A stretch of DNA of 64,000 nt from Bog-473 sp036489775 (GTDB lineage Bacteria > Actinomycetota > Acidimicrobiia > Acidimicrobiales > RAAP-2). The first letter of the stretch is position 1. Every line of letters begins with the position of its first letter. Location: assembly GCA_036489775.1 (NCBI GenBank), contig DASXFC010000009.1:167744-231743 (forward strand), written 5' to 3'. The translations under genes and the position numbers were made by a program. The notes below the pieces were generated by a model. The model was not told the origin of the DNA and did no database searches. It saw only the letters and a list, made by a program, of their open reading frames with translations. Shown here piece after piece: positions 42,883-51,632 of this stretch.

Positions 42883-44787
42883 ATGGCCATACCCGACGAG
42901 GACGTGGCTCAGGTACGGGCCGCCACTGACATCGTCGCCCTCATCGGGGAGCACGCCGCCCTCAAGAAGGTCGGCCGGCGCTGGAGTGGCCTGTGCCCGT
43001 TCCATAACGAGAAGAGCCCCTCCTTCAGCGTCAACGCCGAAGAAGGCTTCTACTACTGCTTCGGCTGCCACGCCTCAGGGGATGCCATCTCGTTCGTCCG
43101 AGCGATGGACCACCTCGATTTCGTGGACGCCGTGCGCCTGCTGGCCGATCGGGCCGGCGTCACCCTGCACGAGGATGCCGAGGGAGGCAAAGATCGCAAA
43201 CGGCGGACTGAGCTGCTTGACGCGCTCGAGCGCGCCGTGTCCTGGTACCACCAGCGACTGCTCACCGCGCCCGATGCCGGTCCGGCCCGGGATTACCTAC
43301 GTTCCCGGGGCTACGACGGCGCGGTGGTGCGCCAGTTTCGCCTGGGCTGGGCACCCGACGAGTGGGACGTCATGTGCAAGGCACTCAAGCTGCCAGAAAA
43401 GATCCTGAGCGATTCGGGCCTCGGTTTCGTCAACCGTCGCGGTCGGCCGCAGGACTTCTTCCGCAACCGGGTGTTGTTCCCGATCTGTGACCCGTCGGGC
43501 CGCCCGGTTGCCATCGGCGGCCGGATCTTGCCGACCCGGCCGGGCCAGTCACCGTCTGATCGGCCCGAGCCGAAGTACAAGAACTCACAGGAGTCGGCCA
43601 TCTACTCCAAGCGCCGCACTCTCTACGCGCTCAACTGGGCCAAGGCCGATGTCATCGCAAAAGGCGAAGTGGTGGTGTGCGAGGGCTATACCGATGTCAT
43701 CGGGTTCTTTCAAGCGGGTGTGCCACGTGCGGTGGCGACCTGTGGCACTGCACTGGCCGAGGAGCACTTCACACTGTTGCGTAACTTCGGGAACCGCATC
43801 GTGCTGGCCTATGACGCCGACAGCGCGGGACAGAGCGCGACGTCGAGGGTCTACGAGTGGGAGCGCAAGCACGAGGTCAACGTGGTGGTGGCCAATCTTC
43901 CGGCCGGCAAAGATCCTGGCGACTTGGCCCGCACCGATCCGGAAGCCCTCGCTCGTGCCGTGTCCGAAGCCCGGCCCTTCCTCCAGTTCCGAGTCGACCG
44001 GATGCTCGACGCCGGCGACCTCACCACGGCCGAGGGGCGGGCCCGGGCCGCCGATCTGGCCCTGACTGCGGTGGCCGAACACCCCGACGACCTGGTCCGT
44101 GACCAGTACGTGATGCAGCTGTCGGATCGGTGTCGTCTCGACGTAGCCCGGTTGCGAGAACGCCTGGAGCACCTGCGGGCTCATCCGCCCGCCGAGCCCC
44201 GTGACCGGCGCAACCGCCAACACCGTGAACCCCCTCGTCCGGCCGACGACGGTGACCCTGGGTATGTGCGGGATCTCGATGACGGCACGGAATGGGACGA
44301 CGGTCCACCGCCTGACGCGTACGCTGTGCGCGCCGGCCCGGGCCTCGAAGCACTCAAGTTTGCGATCCACCGGCCCCATGACGTTGGTGACCGCGTGCAC
44401 GAAGTGATGTTCGTCGATCCGGTGCTACGGAGGGCCTTCGTCGCGCTGCTCGAACACGATGACGTGCAAGACGCGATTGCCGCGACGACACCGGATGTGG
44501 CGGCAGTCTTGCGGAGAGCCACCGTCGAGGAGCCGTTGGATGGGGACCGAGAAATCGGTGACCCGGTCCATTCGGTGGTCACCGTCCTTGTCCGTGCCGC
44601 CATCCGGCAAGCCCTGGTCGAGGTCGAGTTCGAGGCTCGCCAGTCATCGGATGCACCGCAACAGGCGGTTGATACTGCGCCCATAGGTCGCTGGCTGGAT
44701 GAACTCGACGATCCGACGGCTGGACGCGCTGCCGCTGACCGGTTGGTAGCGTGGCTGTCTGGACGGGGGGCAGACAGGTATGAGTGA
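42883..44787 (+). CDS. dnaG: DNA primase
   Basis: The 634-residue protein has an N-terminal CHC2 zinc finger (CPFHNEKSPSFSVNAEEGF, then YYCFGCHASGDAISF), the RNA-polymerase-like core (RRGRPQDFFRNRVLFPICDP), the TOPRIM segment VVVCEGYTDVIGFFQAG with ATCGTALAEEHF and VLAYDADSAGQSA, and a helical C-terminal helicase-interaction domain. A polar Arg/Asp/Pro-rich linker lies around residues 435-475. It makes primers for replication. It overlaps rpoD by eight bases, a reduced form of the classical macromolecular-synthesis operon; rpsU is absent. Confidence 0.96.
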   Translation: MAIPDEDVAQVRAATDIVALIGEHAALKKVGRRWSGLCPFHNEKSPSFSVNAEEGFYYCFGCHASGDAISFVRAMDHLDFVDAVRLLADRAGVTLHEDAEGGKDRKRRTELLDALERAVSWYHQRLLTAPDAGPARDYLRSRGYDGAVVRQFRLGWAPDEWDVMCKALKLPEKILSDSGLGFVNRRGRPQDFFRNRVLFPICDPSGRPVAIGGRILPTRPGQSPSDRPEPKYKNSQESAIYSKRRTLYALNWAKADVIAKGEVVVCEGYTDVIGFFQAGVPRAVATCGTALAEEHFTLLRNFGNRIVLAYDADSAGQSATSRVYEWERKHEVNVVVANLPAGKDPGDLARTDPEALARAVSEARPFLQFRVDRMLDAGDLTTAEGRARAADLALTAVAEHPDDLVRDQYVMQLSDRCRLDVARLRERLEHLRAHPPAEPRDRRNRQHREPPRPADDGDPGYVRDLDDGTEWDDGPPPDAYAVRAGPGLEALKFAIHRPHDVGDRVHEVMFVDPVLRRAFVALLEHDDVQDAIAATTPDVAAVLRRATVEEPLDGDREIGDPVHSVVTVLVRAAIRQALVEVEFEARQSSDAPQQAVDTAPIGRWLDELDDPTAGRAAADRLVAWLSGRGADRYE

Positions 44788-46126
44788 TGCCAGTGGGGCA
44801 GCTGTGAGCGAGGATTCGACATACGTGATCGACGAAGGTGCAGTCGACGCGCTCGAACCCGCCGCACTGTCCAGCGCCGAACTCCCTTGTGGTGTGTCGC
44901 AGATCGAATTCGACGCGGTGCTCGCGGTCGGTCGCGACAAAGGGCACCTCTCCCAGGAGGACCTCATCGACACGCTGCACAACGTCGAGTTGACGCCCGA
45001 AGTTCTCGAAACTCTTCTGGCGCGACTGCAGACCGAAGGCGTCGCGCTGCTCGAAGATGAAGTAGTCGTCGAGATCGACGAAGTAGAGGCCCGCCGCCAG
45101 GCTCGCCAAGTAGCTCGCAGCGAATCCCGGCCACGCCGTGAAACCAACGGGAAGCGGACCAGTGGAGGCGATTCGGGTAGCGGTGAAGACCCGGTGCATA
45201 CCTATCTGAAGGAGATAGGCCGGGTCCCACTCCTCAACGCCGAGCTGGAGGTTGAGATCGCCCAGGTCATTGAGGAGGGGAACTCCGCCGCCCTGCTCTT
45301 GGCTGCCCATGAACTGGCCGAACAAGGCGAGGGTCAAGCTGAGGACCTGCTCGATGCCGGTCAGATCTCGAGGAACCAGCGCTTGGTCCGCAAAGGTCAA
45401 GGGGCCAAAGACGAGCTCATCGAGGCAAACCTTCGGCTGGTGGTCTCAATCGCCAAGCGGTACCGCAACCGAGGGTTGGCCTTCCTCGATCTCATTCAGG
45501 AGGGGAACCTCGGCCTGATGCGAGCGGTCGACAAGTTCGACCACACGAAGGGCTTCAAGTTCTCGACCTACGCCACCTGGTGGATCCGGCAGGCCATTAC
45601 GCGAGCGATCGCCGACCAGGCCCGCACCATTCGCATTCCGGTCCACATGGTGGAGACGATCAACAAGGTCGTATGGGCCCAGCGTCAGTTGCTGCAGGAA
45701 CTCGGCCGTGAACCCACCATCGAGGAGGTCTCGCAGCGCGTCGAGTTTCCGATCGATCGCATCCGTGAGATCCTCCGCATCAACCAGGACACCGTGTCGC
45801 TGGAGCAGCCGGTGGGGGACGAGGACGACTTCAACCTCTCGGACATGATCGAGGACCGTGGTGCGGTAGTCCCCGACGATGCGGCCACTCGCTCGCTGCT
45901 CGATGCCGCCGTCCGAGAAGCACTCGGGCACCTCTCCGAGCGGGAGCAGGACGTTGTGCGCCTCCGGTTCGGGCTCGACGATGGGAAGATCCGGACCCTC
46001 GAAGAGGTCGGCCGAGAGTTCGGTGTGACTCGGGAGCGGGTTCGCCAGATCGAATCGAAGACCCTGGCGAAGCTCAGACGCCCCGACGCCGCCCACCTCC
46101 TCAAGGACTACCTCGAAGAGAGCTGA
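44780..46126 (+). CDS. rpoD: Principal RNA polymerase sigma factor (RpoD/SigA type)
   Basis: The 448-residue sigma-70 protein has an acidic N-terminal region 1.1 (residues ~1-95), a short charged linker, region 1.2 (DPVHTYLKEIGRVPLL), region 2 (LAFLDLIQEGNLGLMRAVDK, FKFSTYATWWIRQAITRAIA), region 3 (IRIPVHMVETINKVVWAQRQ), and region 4 (LSERERDVV-like LSEREQDVVRLRFGLDDG, then REFGVTRERVRQIESKTLAK). Complete region 1.1 and close match to the group 1 consensus make it the housekeeping sigma. It is cotranscribed with dnaG by overlap, and a tRNA-Asn follows 79 bases after the stop. Confidence 0.96.
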   Translation: MSDASGAAVSEDSTYVIDEGAVDALEPAALSSAELPCGVSQIEFDAVLAVGRDKGHLSQEDLIDTLHNVELTPEVLETLLARLQTEGVALLEDEVVVEIDEVEARRQARQVARSESRPRRETNGKRTSGGDSGSGEDPVHTYLKEIGRVPLLNAELEVEIAQVIEEGNSAALLLAAHELAEQGEGQAEDLLDAGQISRNQRLVRKGQGAKDELIEANLRLVVSIAKRYRNRGLAFLDLIQEGNLGLMRAVDKFDHTKGFKFSTYATWWIRQAITRAIADQARTIRIPVHMVETINKVVWAQRQLLQELGREPTIEEVSQRVEFPIDRIREILRINQDTVSLEQPVGDEDDFNLSDMIEDRGAVVPDDAATRSLLDAAVREALGHLSEREQDVVRLRFGLDDGKIRTLEEVGREFGVTRERVRQIESKTLAKLRRPDAAHLLKDYLEES

Positions 46127-46205
46127 TTCTCCGGTCCAGACGGCTGCGCCCGGGACTTAGGGCCGTCGGCCCGCTGCTAACGTTCTGGGGCTGTTCACCC
46201 AGCTT

Positions 46206-46277
<72 letters not shown>

Positions 46278-46513
46278 CATTTCTCCTGGTAACTCCGGTG
46301 ATTTGATCGTTTCGCCCAATGCCGGAACCACCAGGGTGTTACTCGCGGGCTGAAGACTCGCAGCAGCCTGACGAATTGCGGACGACGAGCAGTCTCGCCT
46401 GAGGTGCCGAGGTGGACCCGGCCGCCTTCCCCTAATCGCGTCCCAGATCGTTCATGTGTTCTTGCTCGACCCCTGCGGACGGAACACTGTCAATCACTGG
46501 CAAGGTGGTCGAC
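46278..46513. other. Intergenic region after tRNA-Asn with an imperfect hairpin
   Basis: These 236 bases contain no convincing gene. A long-range inverted repeat, CCTGGT and CCGG at 46285-46298 with CCGG and ACCAGG at 46322-46335, could form a two-step hairpin after the tRNA. No T-run follows, so terminator function is uncertain. Nothing else stands out. Confidence 0.4.
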
Positions 46514-46855
46514 ATGGATCCGATCGACCTCGACGCATTTGAATCCCTGGTTACTGATGCCCTAGAGACGATTCCCGACGATCTGCGAGCGGAGATGGAG
46601 AACGTGGCCATCATCATCGACGGCGAGAGCCCGCCCGGTCGGCTTTATGGCCTGTATGAAGGAACCCCCCTGACGAAGCGGAGCAACCAAGGGGGATGGA
46701 GTCCCGATCGGATCACGCTCTTTCTTGCCACGATCTGTCAGTCCGCTGCCACGACCGAAGATTTGGCCCGTCGGGTTCGCGTGACGCTCCTCCACGAGGT
46801 TGGACACCACTTCGGCATCGGCGAGACCCGGTTGCGAGAGCTTGGATGGTCCTAG
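46514..46855 (+). CDS. Zincin-like minimetalloprotease family protein
   Basis: The 113-residue protein carries the motif HEVGHHFGIGETRLRELGW, a zinc-binding HExxH with downstream acidic residues, at its C-terminal end, and the family strand VAIIIDGESPPGRLYGLYEG. These single-domain zincin-like proteins are widespread in actinobacteria and are predicted peptidases with no known substrate. The ATG at 46514 has AAGGTGG upstream; GTGs at 46505 and 46508 are close alternatives. It is a lone plus-strand gene between tRNA-Asn and a convergent PRC-barrel gene. Confidence 0.88.
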   Translation: MDPIDLDAFESLVTDALETIPDDLRAEMENVAIIIDGESPPGRLYGLYEGTPLTKRSNQGGWSPDRITLFLATICQSAATTEDLARRVRVTLLHEVGHHFGIGETRLRELGWS

Positions 46856-46877
46856 CTCCCGGATCTGAGCCAGAGGC

Positions 46878-47234
46878 CTATTCCAGTTCCTTCCAGTGCT
46901 CTCGTCCGAAAAGTCGTCCGAACCGAGCGGTCAGGGAGGGGCCCTCATCGTGAGCAGTATCGGGATGAAGAACGAGCGACCCCTTCGGGGCAGGCAGATT
47001 CGCAGCTTCCTCGTCCGTCAATGCGCAACGAACCAAGGTCGTGGTTATCTCTATCACCTGGTCACGATCGACAAATCGCAAACCATGCTTCGTCTTGACG
47101 GCAATCCCATCGAAAAGATCAAGCTCTGGGACCTGCAGCACATGCTCCACCGTCCCAAGCTGGGTACCCGTTGAACTGAGTACTGCGGCGCCAACCGGTA
47201 AGGCTTCGTACGAGATCGGTTGTCCTTCGTCCAT
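46878..47234 (-). CDS. PRC-barrel-domain protein
   Basis: The 118-residue protein has VGAAVLSSTGTQLGTVEHVL and LFDGIAVKTKHGLRFVDRDQ, a PRC-barrel-like beta fold found in RNA-processing and photosynthetic proteins and in many small stress proteins. The C-terminal part (ALTDEEAANLPAP) is polar. The ATG at 47234 is preferred because GGGGAC lies nine bases upstream; an in-frame extension to 47336 runs into maf and lacks support. It follows maf on the same strand. No specific function can be assigned. Confidence 0.75.
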   Translation of the reverse strand: MDEGQPISYEALPVGAAVLSSTGTQLGTVEHVLQVPELDLFDGIAVKTKHGLRFVDRDQVIEITTTLVRCALTDEEAANLPAPKGSLVLHPDTAHDEGPSLTARFGRLFGREHWKELE

Positions 47235-47308
47235 GGAGTCCCCATTTCTGGTCGATCCTGACTTTACCGAGTGATCCAACCCAACTTGTGGTCGGAGGGA
47301 TTTCTCTT

Positions 47309-47920
47309 TCACCGGCTTGGAGAGTTGTCGATCCAAAGATCGGTGATCTGCAGTCCAAGTCGAGCGAGCATCCGCCGAAGATGCGGCAGCGAAAGACCGA
47401 GAACATTGGAGGGAGATCCGTCAATGCCCTCGACGAATGGTCCCGATCGCCCATCGACGCTGAACGCGCCGGCCAACTCGAGCGCCTCGCCGGACGTGGC
47501 GTACGTCTTGATCTCCTGGTCGGTCGGGCTCCCGAATCTGATCAGGGTGCTGGCAACCTCAGAGACACGGTCACCGAATCGCGTGTCGATCAGATAGTGA
47601 CCCGTGAAGAGCCGCGCCTGACGATCCGAGATACGTCGCCAGACATTGACGATTTCAGCCTCCGATTCCGGCTTCCCCAGTGACTCACCATCGAGTTCGA
47701 GCAGTGAGTCACACCCTAAGACCAAGGTGCCGTGACATTGGGGAGCCACCGCAGAAGCCTTCCGTTCCGCGATGGCTGCGACCGCTTCTGCGGTGGACAG
47801 GTTTTCAACAGACTCGTCCGCGCCGCTGACGACAACCCTGGGGTCGAGCCCAGCATCGCGGAGTACTCGCAGCCTCGCCTTTGAGGCGGAGGCGAGAACA
47901 AGAGGTGGAGTGAGTGCCAT
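47309..47920 (-). CDS. maf: Maf-family nucleoside triphosphate pyrophosphatase
   Basis: The 203-residue protein has LVLASASKARLRVLRDAGL (the S-x-S-x-R loop), DESVENLSTAEAVAAIAERK, the LVLGCDSLLELDGESLGKP motif with the conserved Asp, and DGRSGPFVEGIDGSPSNVLG with LGLSLPHLRRML. Maf proteins hydrolyse modified or canonical NTPs as house-cleaning enzymes and affect septation. The canonical LGADT element reads LGCDS, a tolerated variant. ATG 47920 is used; a GTG one codon upstream is possible. It probably shares a transcript with the PRC-barrel gene. Confidence 0.93.
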   Translation of the reverse strand: MALTPPLVLASASKARLRVLRDAGLDPRVVVSGADESVENLSTAEAVAAIAERKASAVAPQCHGTLVLGCDSLLELDGESLGKPESEAEIVNVWRRISDRQARLFTGHYLIDTRFGDRVSEVASTLIRFGSPTDQEIKTYATSGEALELAGAFSVDGRSGPFVEGIDGSPSNVLGLSLPHLRRMLARLGLQITDLWIDNSPSR

Positions 47921-48018
47921 CACAATTCAAGTATTGCCTACTACCTGTATTGCTCCACCCAATTGCAGGGCAGCTGCGTTGTCGAGTGTCTCCCGTACGC
48001 AGCGCCGAGTATTGGTCG

Positions 48019-48024
48019 TAATCT
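48019..48024 (+). promoter_or_regulatory. -10 box of the cupin dioxygenase-like gene
   Basis: TAATCT ends six bases before the ATG at 48031. The six bases between are GAGGAA, which looks like a Shine-Dalgarno sequence but sits too close to the ATG to act as one, so a leaderless message is equally likely. Confidence 0.4.
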
Positions 48025-48030
48025 GAGGAA

Positions 48031-48582
48031 ATGGGACTCTCGGTCGAGGACATCGTTGCCAGATGTCAACAGTCCCTGACTGAGCACACTCCGGTGTTGG
48101 CCGTCCGTGATGTCCTTGACGAACTGGTCAAGGATCGACTCCAACTCGAGAGCGCACTCGGACCCGTCGAGACTGGCGGCATCACTACGTTGCACAATTC
48201 CTCCGATCTCACGGTGTTGCAGGTTGCGTGGACCCCAGGCATGGCTCTCTACCCCCATGAGCACCGCATGTGGGCGGTCATTGGCATGTACGGCGGGCAG
48301 GAGGACAACGAGTTCTTCCGCCGAGTTCCAGATGGCCTCGAACCGGCCGGTGGCCGAGAGCTCCCCGCTGGTGACGTCCTTGTGCTCGGCGACGACGCCA
48401 TTCACTCGGTCGCCAACTCTGGCCGCGAATTTGCCGTGGCCCTCCATGTGTACGGGGGCGACTTCTTCTTGGCCGAGCGTTCGGAGTGGGACTCCGAAAC
48501 GTACGAAGAGCGGCCGCGCGACATGGAACGCACCCGTCGCCTCTTCGAGGAGGCCAATGCTCGCTGGGCTGAGGATTCCTGA
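48031..48582 (+). CDS. Cysteine dioxygenase-like cupin protein
   Basis: The 183-residue double-stranded beta-helix protein has metal-site residues in PHEHRMWAVIGMYGGQEDNE (H-x-H plus Glu) and the third His in DDAIHSVANSG, resembling cysteine/thiol dioxygenases and other predicted metal-dependent beta-helix enzymes. A helical N-terminus (VEDIVARCQQSLTEHTPVLA) precedes the barrel. The substrate is unknown. It diverges from maf. Two further cupins or metal proteins lie within 3 kb but in other orientations, so no operon is implied. Confidence 0.8.
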   Translation: MGLSVEDIVARCQQSLTEHTPVLAVRDVLDELVKDRLQLESALGPVETGGITTLHNSSDLTVLQVAWTPGMALYPHEHRMWAVIGMYGGQEDNEFFRRVPDGLEPAGGRELPAGDVLVLGDDAIHSVANSGREFAVALHVYGGDFFLAERSEWDSETYEERPRDMERTRRLFEEANARWAEDS

Positions 48583-48714
48583 TCCAGGGTCGGCTGGAAG
48601 GCCAGACTGCTGAGCCCGACTGCGAAATAACGCCACTGGTGCGTCACTTGGAATGCCTCCACTGCAAGACTTGATGGTCCAGGTTGCCGGCCGAATCATC
48701 TCCAGCCTCGGATG

Positions 48715-48720
48715 TACGAT
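48715..48720 (+). promoter_or_regulatory. Leaderless -10 box that sets the RodA/FtsW-like start
   Basis: TACGAT ends six bases before GTG 48727, which is in frame with the membrane-protein gene. An upstream ATG at 48712 would place this box inside the coding region and has no Shine-Dalgarno sequence. Confidence 0.45.
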
Positions 48721-48726
48721 CCGCTG

Positions 48727-50112
48727 GTGGAAGCGCCTCCTTCATTCTGGCGGCGGCTTCCCCCTTATGTCCGCGGTCCAAATCCGCGCCGGCGCACTGA
48801 GCTCGGTCTCCTGGCCTTCGCCGCCTCGATCACGGTAGGTCTCTATCTGATCGCTTCCCTGGCTCAGAGCTCGAGGATTCCACCCCACGTCGGAGTGTTC
48901 TTGGCCATCGTTCTCGGCCTCTCGCTGGTCGCACACTTTGGGAACCGATGGCTGGCTCCAGAGGCCAGCCCCGTCCTGCTCCCGCTGGTTTTCCTTCTCA
49001 ACGGGATTGGTTATGTGACCATCGCTCGCTGGGCTCCGGGCAGTGCGAAAGTCCAGGCTGGATGGACAGCCCTCGGCGTCCTCCTCTATCTCGCGACGTT
49101 GCTCTTCATTCGGCGATCTCGGGACTTGGAGCGCTATCGATACGTGCTCCTGCTCATCGGAGGCATCCTTCTCGTCCTTCCTCTCGTGCCGCATTTTGGC
49201 CAGGACATCAACGGAGCGCGGTTGTGGGTCGGAGTCGGGAGTCTGATTGTCCAGCCCGTGGAAGGGGCCAAGCTCTTACTCTGCATCTTCTTCGCTTCGT
49301 ACTTCGCATCGAACAAGGAGTTGTTGTCGATTCCGACAGCCCGCGTGGGGAATCGCCTCTACCTCGATCCCCGGCCCTTGATTCCAATCGTGTTCGCGTG
49401 GGCGATCTCCATTGCCGTTATCGGAGCTGAGAACGACATCGCGTTTGCGCTACTGCTCTTCACGCTCTTCATCAGCCTCTTGTGGATTACTACTGGCCGT
49501 GCGGTCTACCTGATTCTGGGCCTGGGTCTATTTGTCGGCGGTGCCGTGATCGCCAACAGCCTTTTCTCTCAGGTCCACGAGCGGATCATCATATGGCTGC
49601 ACGCGTTCCAGTACCCGTTGAGCGGGGGATACCAGCTTGTGCAGAGCTGGTATTCGCTGGCGGCCGGTGGCGTGGGTGGGACCGGTCTTGGCCAGGGGTC
49701 CTCTGGCAAATACCTCCACGGCTTCGTGATCAGCGACCTGGTATTCACGGGCATCGGAGAGGAACTCGGCCTCATTGGCGCTGTCTGTACGGTCATCGCC
49801 TTCGTTCTCATCGTGGGCGCCGGACTGCGCGCGGCCCAGACTGCTCGCTCAGACTTCTCGCGCCTTTTGGCCACCGGACTCACGGTCCTGCTCGGATTTC
49901 AGGCCTTTTTTGTAATGGCCGGGATTCTGCGGCTGCTGCCATTCACCGGCATTACCTTGCCCTTTGTTGCCTACGGAGGATCATCCCTCTTGGCCAACTA
50001 CGCCTTGGTCGCCGTACTGATGAGAATCTCGCACGAAGGGGCGCCGACTCCGGAAGAGCGACGATCGGGGCTGCTCCGACCGGTCGGGGCGACGGAGACT
50101 CCAGCTACCTGA
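48727..50112 (+). CDS. RodA/FtsW/SpoVE-family peptidoglycan glycosyltransferase
   Basis: The 461-residue polytopic protein has about ten membrane segments and family motifs GADVNGARLW-type GQDINGARLWVGVGSLIVQP, AENDIAFALLLFTLF, YQLVQSWYSLAAGGVGGTGL with GQGSSGKYL, SDLVFTGIGEELGLIG and the closing FVAYGGSSLLANYALVAVLM. It polymerises lipid II during elongation, division or sporulation-type wall synthesis. The long polar tail after residue 445 is normal. No class B PBP or serine/threonine kinase gene is adjacent, unlike the usual actinobacterial rodA-pbpA cluster. The GTG start is chosen from its -10 box. Confidence 0.92.
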   Translation: MEAPPSFWRRLPPYVRGPNPRRRTELGLLAFAASITVGLYLIASLAQSSRIPPHVGVFLAIVLGLSLVAHFGNRWLAPEASPVLLPLVFLLNGIGYVTIARWAPGSAKVQAGWTALGVLLYLATLLFIRRSRDLERYRYVLLLIGGILLVLPLVPHFGQDINGARLWVGVGSLIVQPVEGAKLLLCIFFASYFASNKELLSIPTARVGNRLYLDPRPLIPIVFAWAISIAVIGAENDIAFALLLFTLFISLLWITTGRAVYLILGLGLFVGGAVIANSLFSQVHERIIIWLHAFQYPLSGGYQLVQSWYSLAAGGVGGTGLGQGSSGKYLHGFVISDLVFTGIGEELGLIGAVCTVIAFVLIVGAGLRAAQTARSDFSRLLATGLTVLLGFQAFFVMAGILRLLPFTGITLPFVAYGGSSLLANYALVAVLMRISHEGAPTPEERRSGLLRPVGATETPAT

Positions 50113-50162
50113 GCGCGGCGTCGGAGCCGGCATCTTTGAGAAGCGAAGGTCCCCTACCCACC

Positions 50163-50564
50163 TCAGCGGGGCCGATTCTCGGTACCCATTCCGGCCGTGA
50201 TGAAGAGTGCGGTCGCCGTCCCGTCGACGTCTGCGGTGTGCCACACCCCCCTGGGGTTGATGATCGCCTCACCCTGCTTGAGGACGACAGAGTGGATCTC
50301 TCCGTCGATGTCCTGAAAGAGATGGAGCGCGCCCTCGAGGCAGAGAACGAGCTCCTCCCCTTCCGGGTGAACCTCCCAGCTCTGCCACGAATCCATAAAT
50401 CGGTGCATCGTGACCAGCCGACCATCGATGCCGTCCGAGGAGGTACTGGCTGCATAGTGCTCGTACCACTCCGGTTCGCCCGTGAAGAGATCAAGCGGGA
50501 TCACCCGGGCCCCGAGACCCAAGTGGACCGGATTAACCGCAAGGTTGAAGACGCCGCTGTCCAT
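50163..50564 (-). CDS. Single-domain cupin protein
   Basis: The 133-residue beta-barrel protein has WEVHPEGEELVLCLEGALHL (motif 1 with H, two Glu) and GEAIINPRGVWHTADVDGTA (motif 2 with His), enough for a metal site. Function is not specified by sequence; such proteins are often isomerases, dioxygenases or sensors. The ATG at 50564 (MDSGVFNLAVNPVHLG) is chosen because the upstream in-frame part, extending to 50720, overlaps the divergent LLM gene and is low-complexity polar. It converges on the RodA/FtsW-like gene. Confidence 0.75.
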   Translation of the reverse strand: MDSGVFNLAVNPVHLGLGARVIPLDLFTGEPEWYEHYAASTSSDGIDGRLVTMHRFMDSWQSWEVHPEGEELVLCLEGALHLFQDIDGEIHSVVLKQGEAIINPRGVWHTADVDGTATALFITAGMGTENRPR

Positions 50565-50678
50565 GCGATAAGTCTGACCAGTCGTGTCGTCGCTGTCGAC
50601 CGTCGAGCTGCGTCGGCTTCCCGATCGCGAGCAGGCAGTTCGTTCGCAGCTTCTTGGTTCCGTCTCGAGAGTGCGGGC

Positions 50679-50684
50679 TAGCCT
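50679..50684 (+). promoter_or_regulatory. Leaderless -10 box of the second LLM oxidoreductase gene
   Basis: TAGCCT ends seven bases before ATG 50692, with no Shine-Dalgarno sequence between. This supports 50692 over the longer open frame that begins at 50584. Confidence 0.5.
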
Positions 50685-50691
50685 GCCCGCC

Positions 50692-51612
50692 ATGCGATTC
50701 TCGGTTACGTACCCGATCATCGATCACTCCTACGACCGCGCGTTGCTTACCGGGGATGCCATCAAGCAGTTCGTGCAGGCGGCCGAACGGGTGGGCTTTG
50801 ACGGCGTGGGGTTCACGGACCATCCGGCCCCGACGGCCAAGTGGCTCCACAGCGGAGGCCACGATGCGCTCGATCCATTCGTGGCCTTGTCGTACTGCGC
50901 CGCCGTCACTGAGCGGATCCGGTTAATTCCGAACATCGTGGTACTGGCCTACCGGCACCCGTTGCTCGTGGGGAAGATGGTGGCGACGCTGGACGCCCTT
51001 TCTGGGGGCCGGTTCACCTTGGCCGTTGCCGCCGGCTACCTGCGGGGCGAGTACAAGGCACTGGGGATCGATTTCGATCAGCGCAATGATCTCTTCGACC
51101 AGTCGCTCAGCGTGTTGCGTGGGATCTGGACCGATGACAACTTCGAGTTCGACGGGATCGGCATTGAGGCGCACGGCCTCGATGCGAACCCCAAACCGAA
51201 TCCTCACCCGCCGATCTGGATCGGGGGCAATAGCAAGCGGGCTCGCCGTCGCGTGGCCCAGGCCGCCGACGGGTGGACACCGTTCCCGGCCGCCCGGGAG
51301 CGGTCCCAGACGACGAAGACCCCGCCGCTCGAGACGCTGGAGGACTTGGCGGGCATGATCGAGGAGCTGCGCCAGTTTGTCGACGAAGCTGGGCGGCCCC
51401 AGAGCGCCATCGACATCGCCTTCGGCTCATTCAAGGGCGGCTCGCCCGGTTCTGGATCTTTCGATCCGGATCTGCACCGCGAGGGAGTCGACGAATTGGC
51501 CCAGCTTGGGGTCACCTGGACCCACACCGGGGTGCCCGGTGGATCGTTGGCCGAGGCGATCGAAGCCCTCGAGCAGTACGGCGAGACGGTGATCGGGCCG
51601 TCGAGGAGCTGA
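50692..51612 (+). CDS. LLM-class (F420-dependent type) oxidoreductase
   Basis: The 306-residue luciferase-like TIM-barrel protein has FVQAAERVGFDGVGFTDHPA, IRLIPNIVVLAYRHPLLVGK, TLDALSGGRFTLAVAAGYLR and PHPPIWIGGNSKRARRRVAQ. The family uses F420 or FMN. It differs clearly from the first LLM protein at 12-13 kb, so the two probably act on different substrates. The leaderless -10 box fixes the start. It stands alone on the plus strand and converges on the SDR gene with a 20-base gap. Confidence 0.88.
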   Translation: MRFSVTYPIIDHSYDRALLTGDAIKQFVQAAERVGFDGVGFTDHPAPTAKWLHSGGHDALDPFVALSYCAAVTERIRLIPNIVVLAYRHPLLVGKMVATLDALSGGRFTLAVAAGYLRGEYKALGIDFDQRNDLFDQSLSVLRGIWTDDNFEFDGIGIEAHGLDANPKPNPHPPIWIGGNSKRARRRVAQAADGWTPFPAARERSQTTKTPPLETLEDLAGMIEELRQFVDEAGRPQSAIDIAFGSFKGGSPGSGSFDPDLHREGVDELAQLGVTWTHTGVPGGSLAEAIEALEQYGETVIGPSRS

Positions 51613-51632
51613 CCTTCGGCCCACGCCCTGGG

